From contig NZ_FOBV01000013.1 of assembly GCF_900109935.1 (NCBI RefSeq), forward strand, positions 1 through 64,000: 64,000 bases of DNA, read 5' to 3'. Under the pieces are notes generated by a model, which had not been told where the DNA came from, ran no database searches, and saw nothing but the letters and a program-made list of their open reading frames with translations. Shown here piece after piece: positions 22,858 through 29,774 of the stretch. The stretch's first letter is position 1. The number at the start of each line of letters is the position of its first letter. The DNA comes from Chryseobacterium taichungense (lineage in GTDB: Bacteria; Bacteroidota; Bacteroidia; Flavobacteriales; Weeksellaceae). The translations under genes were made by a program, and so were the position numbers.

Positions 22858-23550
22858 ATGATTTCAAAAGAAGATGCAGAAACCCTGAAACAGCTTTCAG
22901 CAGAGGAGGGATTGAAATTTATTTCATCAAAATTTCCGAATGCCGCCGTTTTTTCAACATCACTTGGTCAGGAAGATCAGGTTATCACCGATATCATTTT
23001 TAAAAACAAGCTACCGATCAAGGTTTTTACGCTGGATACGGGCAGGCTGTTTTACGAACATTATGAATTGCTTTCACAAAATAATTCAAGATATAAAACG
23101 AAAACCGAAGAATATTTCCCGGATCCTTCAGATGTAGAAAAGTTTGTTAATGAAAAAGGAATCAACGCCTTTTATCATTCCGTAGAAAATAGAAAAGAGT
23201 GTTGTTTTATCAGGAAGGTTAAACCTTTAAACCGTGCACTCGAAAATGCAGGAATATGGATAACCGGCTTACGGGCAGAACAATCGGAAAACCGTGAGAA
23301 TATGCCGGTTATAGAGTGGGATGAAGGACGAAAACTCTATAAATATAATCCGCTCATCAACTGGAATTATCAGCAGGTTTTGGTATACCTTCAGCAAAAT
23401 AATGTCCAGGAATTGCCATTACACAAGAAAGGATATATCAGTGTGGGCTGCCAACCTTGTACCCGACCCATTGTTGAAGGGGAAAACCCACGTGCAGGAC
23501 GTTGGTGGTGGGAAAATTCACAAAAAGAATGCGGTCTCCATACGCATTAA
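22858..23550 (+). CDS. cysH: Adenylyl-sulfate (APS) reductase, CysH family
   Basis: This 230-residue enzyme reduces APS (or PAPS) to sulfite with thioredoxin. FSTSLGQEDQV is the nucleotide-binding loop. Cys115-Cys116 (KECCFIRK) and Cys198/Cys201 (GCQPC) are the four ligands of a 4Fe-4S cluster, which marks the APS-specific bacterial type. Catalytic Cys225 sits in the C-terminal KECGLH. Length is normal. The cysD start follows 22 bp after the stop. Together with cysD and cysN this covers the path from sulfate to sulfite. Confidence 0.93.
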   Translation: MISKEDAETLKQLSAEEGLKFISSKFPNAAVFSTSLGQEDQVITDIIFKNKLPIKVFTLDTGRLFYEHYELLSQNNSRYKTKTEEYFPDPSDVEKFVNEKGINAFYHSVENRKECCFIRKVKPLNRALENAGIWITGLRAEQSENRENMPVIEWDEGRKLYKYNPLINWNYQQVLVYLQQNNVQELPLHKKGYISVGCQPCTRPIVEGENPRAGRWWWENSQKECGLHTH

Positions 23551-23572
23551 TTCAAATCTCTTTACATTCAAA

Positions 23573-24481
23573 ATGATTACACATAAACTAGACTATCTGG
23601 AACAGCTGGAAGCTGAAAGTATTTATATCATGCGCGAAATTGCGGCTCAGTTTGAAAAACCGGCCCTGCTTTTCAGCGGTGGGAAAGATTCCATTACATT
23701 GGTTCATCTTGCTATAAAGGCTTTTGCACCCATGAATATTCCTTTTCCTTTGGTGCATATTGATACCGGGCATAATTTTCCGGAAGCGCTTCAGTTCAGG
23801 GATTATCTGGCAAGAAATATCGGAGCCGAGCTGATCGTAAGAAAAGTGGAAGATACCATTAAAGCTAAAAATTTAACTGAACCCAAAGGGAAATTTGCCT
23901 CCAGAAACTGGCTTCAGACACATACTTTACTCGATACCATTGAAGAATTTGGTTTTGATGCATGCATTGGCGGTGCGAGAAGAGATGAGGAAAAAGCAAG
24001 AGCAAAAGAACGCTTTTTCTCTGTTCGTGACGAATTTGGGCAATGGGATCCAAAGCTGCAGCGTCCTGAACTGTGGAATATTTACAATGGAAGAATCAAC
24101 AAAGGTGAAAACGTAAGAGTATTTCCAATTTCCAACTGGACCGAACTGGATGTGTGGAATTATATTAAAAAAGAAAATATCCAGCTTCCTTCTATTTATT
24201 TTGCCCATAACCGTGATGTGATCGAGTATGACGGACAATTGATTGCAGTTTCAGATTTTATTCAGATTGATGAAAATGATACCATTGTTAATAAACAGGT
24301 AAGATATAGAACGGTAGGTGATATGACATGTACTGCTGCGGTAGAAAGCACTGCCGAAACGCTTGATGAGGTCGTAAACGAAATTACCGCTTCAAGAATC
24401 TCCGAACGTGGTGAAACCCGTATCGATGACAAAGTAACGGAAGCCGCTATGGAAGACCGGAAAAAAGGAGGATATTTTTAA
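23573..24481 (+). CDS. cysD: Sulfate adenylyltransferase small subunit
   Basis: This subunit of about 302 residues catalyses ATP plus sulfate to APS with CysN. The PP-loop LLFSGGKDSITLVHLA is near the N-terminus, followed by HIDTGHNFPEAL, GGARRDEEKARAKERFFSVR and the C-terminal EDRKKGGYF. The frame is open 84 codons further upstream through the cysH gene, but homology starts at MITHKLDYLEQLE (ATG 23573). Length matches CysD of E. coli. It is in an operon with cysH upstream and cysN 157 bp downstream. Confidence 0.95.
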   Translation: MITHKLDYLEQLEAESIYIMREIAAQFEKPALLFSGGKDSITLVHLAIKAFAPMNIPFPLVHIDTGHNFPEALQFRDYLARNIGAELIVRKVEDTIKAKNLTEPKGKFASRNWLQTHTLLDTIEEFGFDACIGGARRDEEKARAKERFFSVRDEFGQWDPKLQRPELWNIYNGRINKGENVRVFPISNWTELDVWNYIKKENIQLPSIYFAHNRDVIEYDGQLIAVSDFIQIDENDTIVNKQVRYRTVGDMTCTAAVESTAETLDEVVNEITASRISERGETRIDDKVTEAAMEDRKKGGYF

Positions 24482-24483
24482 TG

Positions 24484-24628
24484 TGTAATGAGCAATTGGT
24501 AATAAGTAATGCCAATCGTACGTAAAATTTATTTTTAAAATTGAATAAAAATTTTTAACATGAATAATAAGTAATACAATTTATTGAATTCAAAGATTAC
24601 TCATTGCACATTACTTATTACTCATAAT
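24484..24628. repeat. Inverted word-like repeat between cysD and cysN
   Basis: gtaataagtaat (24499-24510) has an exact inverse at 24610-24621, flanked by further taatgag/ctcatta phrases (24484-24498 and 24596-24628) and a middle gaataataagtaat copy. The DNA could fold into an imperfect hairpin of more than 100 nt inside the operon transcript. It does not look coding. Confidence 0.5.
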
Positions 24629-24638
24629 TAAGAAAAAC

Positions 24639-25880
24639 ATGGACATACTAAGATTTATCACTGCCGGAAGCGTAGATGACGGAAAAAGTACCCTCATCGG
24701 AAGACTTCTTTATGACAGTAAAAATATATTGATCGATCAGCTCGAAGCGCTGGAAAAACAGTCGAAGAACAAAAACGAAAACGGAATAGACCTTGCTATT
24801 CTAACAGACGGTTTAAGAGCCGAGAGAGAGCAGGGAATTACCATTGACGTTGCTTACCGGTATTTTTCAACGCCGAAAAGAAAGTTCATTATTGCCGATG
24901 CGCCGGGACATATTCAGTACACTAGAAATATGATTACGGGAGCGTCTAATTCCCAGCTGATTATTATTCTGATTGATGCAAGGCAAGGCGTGATCGAGCA
25001 GACCAGAAGACATTCAATTATTGCTTCCTTGCTGAAGATGAGAAATGTAGTGGTCGCCATTAATAAAATGGATCTTGTAGAATATTCTCAAGAGGTTTTT
25101 AATGATATCAAAGCGCAGTATGAACTGGTCGCAAATAAACTAGGTTTGGATAATGTAAATTATTTTCCCATTTCGGCATTCCACGGGGATAATATTGTTT
25201 CCGAATCTGAAAATATGGTCTGGTATCAGGGGCCAACGTTACTGGATTTTCTGGAGAATGTAGAAGTTGATCATAAAAAAGATTTTGAAAGTCCGAGATT
25301 TCAGGTGCAGTATGTGATTCGCCCTCAGACCGATGAGCTGCACGATTACAGAGGATATGCTGGCGAAGTAATTTCTGGAGCGTATAAGAAAGGAGATGAA
25401 ATTACTGTTATGCCTCAAAATATTCAGACACGGATCTCCAAATTGGAAACCGGCGGTAAGGAAGTGAATGTTGTTTTTGCCAATCAGCCAGCTGTTATTC
25501 ATGTTGAAGACGATATTGATATTAGCCGCGGCGATTTTCTGGTAAAATCTGAAGATCTTCCGAAAATTGAGAATGAAATAGAAGCAGTTGTATGCTGGCT
25601 GGACAAAAAGGAACTGAATGAGGGAAATAAATATTTTATTCAGCATAAAAGCAAGTTACTGAAAGCGCTTGTGAAGGAAATTGAATATAAAATTGATGTC
25701 AACACCTTAGAAAAAATTCCTGTGACGGAAAGCATCAGACTTAATGAGGTGGTAAAAGTACGTCTTAAAACCGCTTCTCCACTTGTATTTGACAGTTTTG
25801 AAGAGAGTAAAGCTACGGGTAATGCAATCTTGGTTGATGAAACAAGCAATTCAACGGTGGGAGCTGTCATGATCCTGTAA
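24639..25880 (+). CDS. cysN: Sulfate adenylyltransferase GTPase subunit
   Basis: This 413-residue GTPase couples GTP hydrolysis to APS synthesis by CysD. The G-motifs are present: GSVDDGKST (10-18), DAPGH for G3 and NKMDLV for G4, followed by EF-Tu-like beta-barrel domains. It is shorter than the E. coli protein (475 residues), lacking about 60 residues at the end, which seems usual for this lineage. It carries no APS-kinase fusion, in keeping with APS reductase-type CysH. A TauE/SafE transporter follows 32 bp downstream. Confidence 0.93.
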   Translation: MDILRFITAGSVDDGKSTLIGRLLYDSKNILIDQLEALEKQSKNKNENGIDLAILTDGLRAEREQGITIDVAYRYFSTPKRKFIIADAPGHIQYTRNMITGASNSQLIIILIDARQGVIEQTRRHSIIASLLKMRNVVVAINKMDLVEYSQEVFNDIKAQYELVANKLGLDNVNYFPISAFHGDNIVSESENMVWYQGPTLLDFLENVEVDHKKDFESPRFQVQYVIRPQTDELHDYRGYAGEVISGAYKKGDEITVMPQNIQTRISKLETGGKEVNVVFANQPAVIHVEDDIDISRGDFLVKSEDLPKIENEIEAVVCWLDKKELNEGNKYFIQHKSKLLKALVKEIEYKIDVNTLEKIPVTESIRLNEVVKVRLKTASPLVFDSFEESKATGNAILVDETSNSTVGAVMIL

Positions 25881-25912
25881 ACATTTATAATTTAGAATTA
25901 AAAAAAGCAGCC

Positions 25913-26797
25913 ATGATCATTTCAAGGAAAGTTCAGTTCAGACTCAATATTTTTTTTATAACGCTGGCAATATTATCTGTTATTGTTTTCTCAATGTATG
26001 AACTGGGCTATCTTGATGAGCTTTTTACAATCTTAGCCAAAGACAATTACATTTTTTACTGGATGATGCTCGTCGGGATTTTAGCGGAGATCGTGGCAGG
26101 TTCCATGGGAATGGGGTATGGCGTGATCTGCACAACAACGTTGTTGTTTCTGGGAATTCCCCCTCATGCGGTGAGTGCCAGTATTCATTCGGCGGAAAGT
26201 TTTACGACGGCGGCAGGAAGCATTAGTCATATCAGGCTCAAGAATGTTAGTAAAAGTTTGGTGAAGAAACTGGCTGTTCCTGCGGTTATCGGAGCTATTA
26301 TTGGAGCCGTTTCATTGACGTATCTCGGAGAATATTATTCTGAAATTACCAAAACCATCATCTCATTTTATACGTTGTACTTAGGAATTCAGATTTTATC
26401 TAATGCATTTAAGAAAAAACAGGATAAAAAATTAAAACGCAGAACAAATCTTACAAGGCTGGGACTTGTAGGAGGTTTTATTGATTCTTTTGCCGGCGGG
26501 GGATGGGGGCCGCTGGTAACGGGGACATTGATTAAAAATTCTTTTACACCCAGATTTGCTGTCGGAAGCTCAACGGTAGCTAAGTTTATTTTAACCCTTA
26601 CAGCAGCAATTACTTTTATTTTCACGTTAGGAATTCAACATTGGAACATTATTCTTGGTCTTCTGATCGGCGGGATTTTTACCGCACCTATTTCTGCCAT
26701 GCTAACGGCAAAGTTGCCTGTAAAAAGTATGTTTGTAGTAATCGGACTTTTAGTTATCATAATGAGTTCTATAACGATCTATAAATCTGTTTTTTAG
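25913..26797 (+). CDS. TauE/SafE family sulfite/organosulfonate exporter-like permease
   Basis: This 294-residue integral membrane protein has about eight helices and the family's glycine-rich repeats GSMGMGYGVICTTTLL and GGFIDSFAGGGWGPLVTGTLI. TauE/SafE proteins move sulfite, sulfonates or sulfur-containing anions. Its place 32 bp after cysN suggests sulfate import or sulfite export linked to the assimilation pathway. The first helix (about 12-28) is preceded by a basic cytoplasmic start. The direction of transport is not evident from sequence. Confidence 0.85.
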   Translation: MIISRKVQFRLNIFFITLAILSVIVFSMYELGYLDELFTILAKDNYIFYWMMLVGILAEIVAGSMGMGYGVICTTTLLFLGIPPHAVSASIHSAESFTTAAGSISHIRLKNVSKSLVKKLAVPAVIGAIIGAVSLTYLGEYYSEITKTIISFYTLYLGIQILSNAFKKKQDKKLKRRTNLTRLGLVGGFIDSFAGGGWGPLVTGTLIKNSFTPRFAVGSSTVAKFILTLTAAITFIFTLGIQHWNIILGLLIGGIFTAPISAMLTAKLPVKSMFVVIGLLVIIMSSITIYKSVF

Positions 26798-26886
26798 TGA
26801 AGATTTACTTAGTGTGGAAAAATAAAAGGGTTAAAAATATCTTCCGTTTTGAAAATATTTTACTTTTACATCATTAAAAAAATATT

Positions 26887-27177
26887 ATGAATATACACGT
26901 TGTTGCCGTATTTAAGTTTAATGAAAACTACCTGATGGAAGCCGTTGAACTTTTTCAGGCATTGGTAAAAGAAACCCGAAAAGAGGAAGGCTGCCTGAAG
27001 TATGACCTCATCGAGGATAAAAATAATAAAGGAACATTTTTTATGATCGAACTTTGGGAAACTGAAGAACATCTGAACCGTCACAGCGGACAGGATCATT
27101 TGCTGAATTTTAGAAAAGATGTTGCTAAAATGCTGGAAAGCTCAACAGAAGTTTACAAAGGTTATAAAACATTATAA
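26887..27177 (+). CDS. Antibiotic biosynthesis monooxygenase (ABM) domain protein
   Basis: This 96-residue protein has the small ferredoxin-like ABM fold of YgiN-type putative quinol monooxygenases. VVAVFKFNENYLMEAVELF opens, then EEGCLKYDLIEDKNN, FFMIELWETEEHLNRHSGQDHL and a C-terminal helix. Such dimers oxidise quinols or act as small heme- or polyphenol-handling enzymes; the substrate is unknown. It has its own short AT-rich leader and a terminator at 27201-27230. Confidence 0.85.
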   Translation: MNIHVVAVFKFNENYLMEAVELFQALVKETRKEEGCLKYDLIEDKNNKGTFFMIELWETEEHLNRHSGQDHLLNFRKDVAKMLESSTEVYKGYKTL

Positions 27178-27200
27178 AATTTATCATTCAATTAAATACA

Positions 27201-27230
27201 AAAGGCTGTTCACCAATGTGAGCAGCCTTT
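27201..27230 (+). terminator. Rho-independent terminator
   Basis: aaaggctgttcac (27201-27213) pairs with gtgagcagccttt (27218-27230) with one G-T pair around caat, with T-rich sequence after. It ends the ABM-domain gene. Confidence 0.8.
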
Positions 27231-27262
27231 CTTTAGAAAAAATAGAAAGTATTATTTTGAAA

Positions 27263-27336
27263 GTGAATTGTGAATAGTCAATAGTTAATTTTTAAATTCA
27301 CTGTTCAGAATTCAGAATTAACCATTCACTATTGAC
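27263..27336. repeat. Inverted word-like repeat between convergent genes
   Basis: gtgaattgtgaatagtcaat (from 27263) running into agttaatt is mirrored by gaattaaccattcactattg, ending at 27336. Arms differ by a few bases and one short indel. It lies just beyond the stop of the T9SS-exported HmuY-like gene and resembles repeats at 22185 and 24484. Confidence 0.5.
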
Positions 27337-27341
27337 TTGTC

Positions 27342-28649
27342 TTATTTCACAATTAACTTTTTCGTTTCTGTACTTCCTCCGAAAGTAATTTTTACCAGAT
27401 AATTCCCTGATGAAAGATGAGAAAGATTCAGATCCTGTTTATAGAAACCTGCCTGATTGGTCAGTTCAGCAGAATATACTTTTTTGCCTGACAGATCATA
27501 AACTTCTACATTTCCTTTACTGCTGAGCTTTTCTTTAACATCAAATAAAACCGTTACCTGTCTGTCTGCGGTAGTCGGATTCGGATAAATTCCGAAAGAC
27601 GCTTTTTTACCGGCAGTTTCCACAGTTCCCAACGTTGACGTGATATTTTTATATTTAAAATACATGTTTCCTGTCTGAGATCCCTCATTGGAAATAAAAT
27701 ACATTCTGTAATATTCAGATCCCTGTTTGATGTAATACACCGCATCGCTGTATATGCCTGTCGTTGGTTTCCAGCTGTGTCCGATCGCTGTAATATTGCT
27801 TGAAAAAGAATTTGAAGCAGGAATAGTGGCATTAGAGGTAGCCTGTGTTTCGGGCTGAACTTTTGCCACGGTGATGTTCGTATTCTGAATCACACCCGAC
27901 ATTCTGTACTTCATGGTAGCCGGTTGTCCTGTATTGGGATCAACATATGGATAATCTGTCCAGTATCTGGTGAACATAAAGTCCCAATTGGTTTTTGAAG
28001 GCTCAAGATTGGCTACTTTATCACCGGTTGCGAATGAAAAATAGTTGAAATAAGCATCATCGGTACCGTTCGCAATTGTTTTGGAAACGGTAGCATCCCA
28101 TGATGAATTTGCTGAATTCCACTTAGCATATTTGAAAGTATAACCGCCGAAATAATCGTCGATCATAAATTTGTAATAAGTGTTTGTAGAAAGATATTTC
28201 AGGATGAAAATCACTTTTCCTTCGATGTGGTGATTTCCGGGATTATATTCTCCCCAGCCATAAGTCGCGGTACCTTGTTCGAAAGCGCCCTCCTGTATAG
28301 CAGTAGTATTGTCAAGATTGTATAAAGGAGATCCGTAAGTACTCACACTGTTTGTGGTGATGGTATTCCAGTCATTAGGATTATTAGAGGCCTGATATAC
28401 TTCGATGTTTTGTGCATCATTAATTCTCGTTCCGAAATTCATACTTGAATTCCTGTAGAAAGCAATATCCCAGGTATTGGCCGGTTGAGAAACCATATTG
28501 TTGGCACTCAGATCAAAAAATACACGGTTCTGGTAACTTGCCCCCATGGACATATTAACCGTTGTATATCCATTTGTATCAACTTGTGAAAGAACAGTTT
28601 GCTGTATCCCTAAAGAAATCATTGCCGCAAAAAGTAATTTTGTTTTCAT
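27342..28649 (-). CDS. Secreted HmuY-like protein with T9SS type A sorting domain
   Basis: This 435-residue exported protein has a signal peptide (about 1-21). The central region shows HmuY-like signatures: TWDIAFYRNSSMNFGTRIN (about 58-76) and TNWDFMFTRYWTDYP (about 220-234). HmuY proteins bind heme and pass it to the TonB receptor. The last about 80 residues (FGIYPNPTTADRQV to KKLIVK) are a type A C-terminal domain for the type IX secretion system, so it should be surface-anchored or released, unlike the lipoprotein HmuY at 31906. A Fur-like site overlaps its promoter. A role as secreted hemophore is inferred. Confidence 0.75.
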   Translation of the reverse strand: MKTKLLFAAMISLGIQQTVLSQVDTNGYTTVNMSMGASYQNRVFFDLSANNMVSQPANTWDIAFYRNSSMNFGTRINDAQNIEVYQASNNPNDWNTITTNSVSTYGSPLYNLDNTTAIQEGAFEQGTATYGWGEYNPGNHHIEGKVIFILKYLSTNTYYKFMIDDYFGGYTFKYAKWNSANSSWDATVSKTIANGTDDAYFNYFSFATGDKVANLEPSKTNWDFMFTRYWTDYPYVDPNTGQPATMKYRMSGVIQNTNITVAKVQPETQATSNATIPASNSFSSNITAIGHSWKPTTGIYSDAVYYIKQGSEYYRMYFISNEGSQTGNMYFKYKNITSTLGTVETAGKKASFGIYPNPTTADRQVTVLFDVKEKLSSKGNVEVYDLSGKKVYSAELTNQAGFYKQDLNLSHLSSGNYLVKITFGGSTETKKLIVK

Positions 28650-28669
28650 AATATCTGACGTTATTTATT

Positions 28670-28720
28670 ATTTAGAATTATTCTACAAAACTATATAAAT
28701 TATTTTTAATTGTTCTAAAT
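28670..28720 (-). promoter_or_regulatory. Two Fur-like operators over the promoter of the secreted HmuY-like gene
   Basis: ATTTAGAAT-T-ATTCTACAA (28670-28688) and ATTTTTAAT-T-GTTCTAAAT (28702-28720) are 9-1-9 imperfect palindromes 32 bp apart. A -7 box, TAGTTTTG on the minus strand (28686-28693), overlaps the first. The pair matches 29693-29742 nearly base for base. Sequence and context point to Fur or another iron/heme repressor. Confidence 0.6.
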
Positions 28721-28817
28721 AAAACATGATTTTTGTCGTGTTTTTATATTAAATTTTGTTCGTATTATGAATTTTTAAAGCTAGTAAAAAGCTTGTTTAG
28801 ATGATACTGATATAAAA

Positions 28818-28849
28818 AAGACCGATTTATGAAATCATAAATCAGTCTT
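28818..28849. terminator. Hairpin terminator after the 28874-29680 gene
   Basis: aagaccgatttatga (28818-28832) pairs with its inverse (28835-28849) with one mismatch around a 2-nt loop, and an A-run (T on the minus strand) flanks it. It lies 25 bp beyond the leftward gene's stop. Confidence 0.7.
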
Positions 28850-28873
28850 AATAACTATGAGGTTTAATAAATC

Positions 28874-29680
28874 TTACTTCTTAATAAACTTTGATTTTAT
28901 TACAGAACCTTCTGCTGTTTCAATAAGGATATAATAAACGCCAGTCTGAAGTCTGCTGATATCAAAAGATCTTCCTGACAATTTACCCTCCGCAACTTTT
29001 TGTCCTGCTGCAGAATATACATGAATGTTTTTCGGGTCTTTTTTAGCAATAAATTCTAAAGCCGTATGATCAGCATTCACAGCAAATCGAATTTCTTCTT
29101 TGGATTTTATCTGATCGGAAACTGCAAGACTTGAAGCCTGATTGTAAACAACATCGTCAATTTCAAGTACCGTGTGTGGAGCAAGTGCCCCTACAAATTT
29201 AAACACGATATATTGTGAAGTTGAAGCCGTTACAGGTATGCTAATGGTCTGGAAGGTATCACTTGTTAAAATCGTTGCATTTGCAAGAGCTACAAATGTA
29301 CTCATATCGGTAGGGTTTGAAGCCAGTCCTACCTGTATAGATCCTGGCGCAGAACCTGTATTTCTCCTTGCTTTAAACGTTAATGTTTTGTCTCCCGCGG
29401 GAGCTACAATTTGTGGTGAAATCAAATATTCCGGACTATTTTGGTTCGCTCCTGAATAAGCCTGCACAAAATTATCAGTAGCATTGTTGACTACAATATT
29501 CATCATTGGAGCGGGATTACCAACAGCGTCCGGATAAATAGCCGTCCATTGATTCTGTGGAAAAACAGTTTGTCCCTGACCTGGAGTAAAGCTGTTGAAA
29601 TTCTCATTAATTGTCGCTACTTGTGCATGGGCTGTAATCGCTGCAAACATCAAAGTTCCTAAAAGTAGTTTTAATTTCAT
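28874..29680 (-). CDS. Secreted choice-of-anchor-J-like protein with T9SS sorting domain
   Basis: This 268-residue exported protein has a signal peptide ending AHAQ (residues 16-19). Residues about 22-180 form a jelly-roll like the cleaved adhesin/choice-of-anchor J domain: INENFNSFTPGQGQ, SPEYLISPQIVAPAGDKTL, LEIDDVVYNQ. The final about 75 residues (FAVNADHTALEFIAKKDPK to SKFIKK) form a T9SS C-terminal domain of the short type A kind. It shares a divergent, Fur-like-regulated promoter region with the TonB receptor gene, so it probably takes part in iron or heme capture at the surface; the ligand is unknown. Confidence 0.75.
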   Translation of the reverse strand: MKLKLLLGTLMFAAITAHAQVATINENFNSFTPGQGQTVFPQNQWTAIYPDAVGNPAPMMNIVVNNATDNFVQAYSGANQNSPEYLISPQIVAPAGDKTLTFKARRNTGSAPGSIQVGLASNPTDMSTFVALANATILTSDTFQTISIPVTASTSQYIVFKFVGALAPHTVLEIDDVVYNQASSLAVSDQIKSKEEIRFAVNADHTALEFIAKKDPKNIHVYSAAGQKVAEGKLSGRSFDISRLQTGVYYILIETAEGSVIKSKFIKK

Positions 29681-29692
29681 AATGTTATTTTT

Positions 29693-29742
29693 ATTTAGAA
29701 TTATTCCACAAAATTAATAATTTATTTTTAACTGTTCTAAAT
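29693..29742. promoter_or_regulatory. Two Fur-like operators in the divergent receptor promoter region
   Basis: ATTTAGAAT-T-ATTCCACAA (29693-29711) and ATTTTTAAC-T-GTTCTAAAT (29724-29742) repeat the arrangement of 28670-28720. The first overlaps TAATTTTG on the minus strand (29709-29716), the -7 box of the leftward gene; the second covers the -33 region of the rightward receptor gene. One repressor could shut both directions. Confidence 0.65.
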
Positions 29743-29749
29743 AAAGTTA

Positions 29750-29757
29750 TATATTTG
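29750..29757 (+). promoter_or_regulatory. -7 box of the TonB receptor operon
   Basis: TATATTTG matches TAnnTTTG, 17 bp upstream of the receptor ATG. The Fur-like site at 29724-29742 occupies the region where the -33 contact would be. Confidence 0.5.
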
Positions 29758-29774
29758 TCGAAAATTTTCCACCT

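Noticed and set aside
23321..23572. Extended cysD beginning inside cysH
   Set aside because: The 84 extra codons are the out-of-frame reading of cysH and show no likeness to CysD, which starts at MITHKLDYLE.
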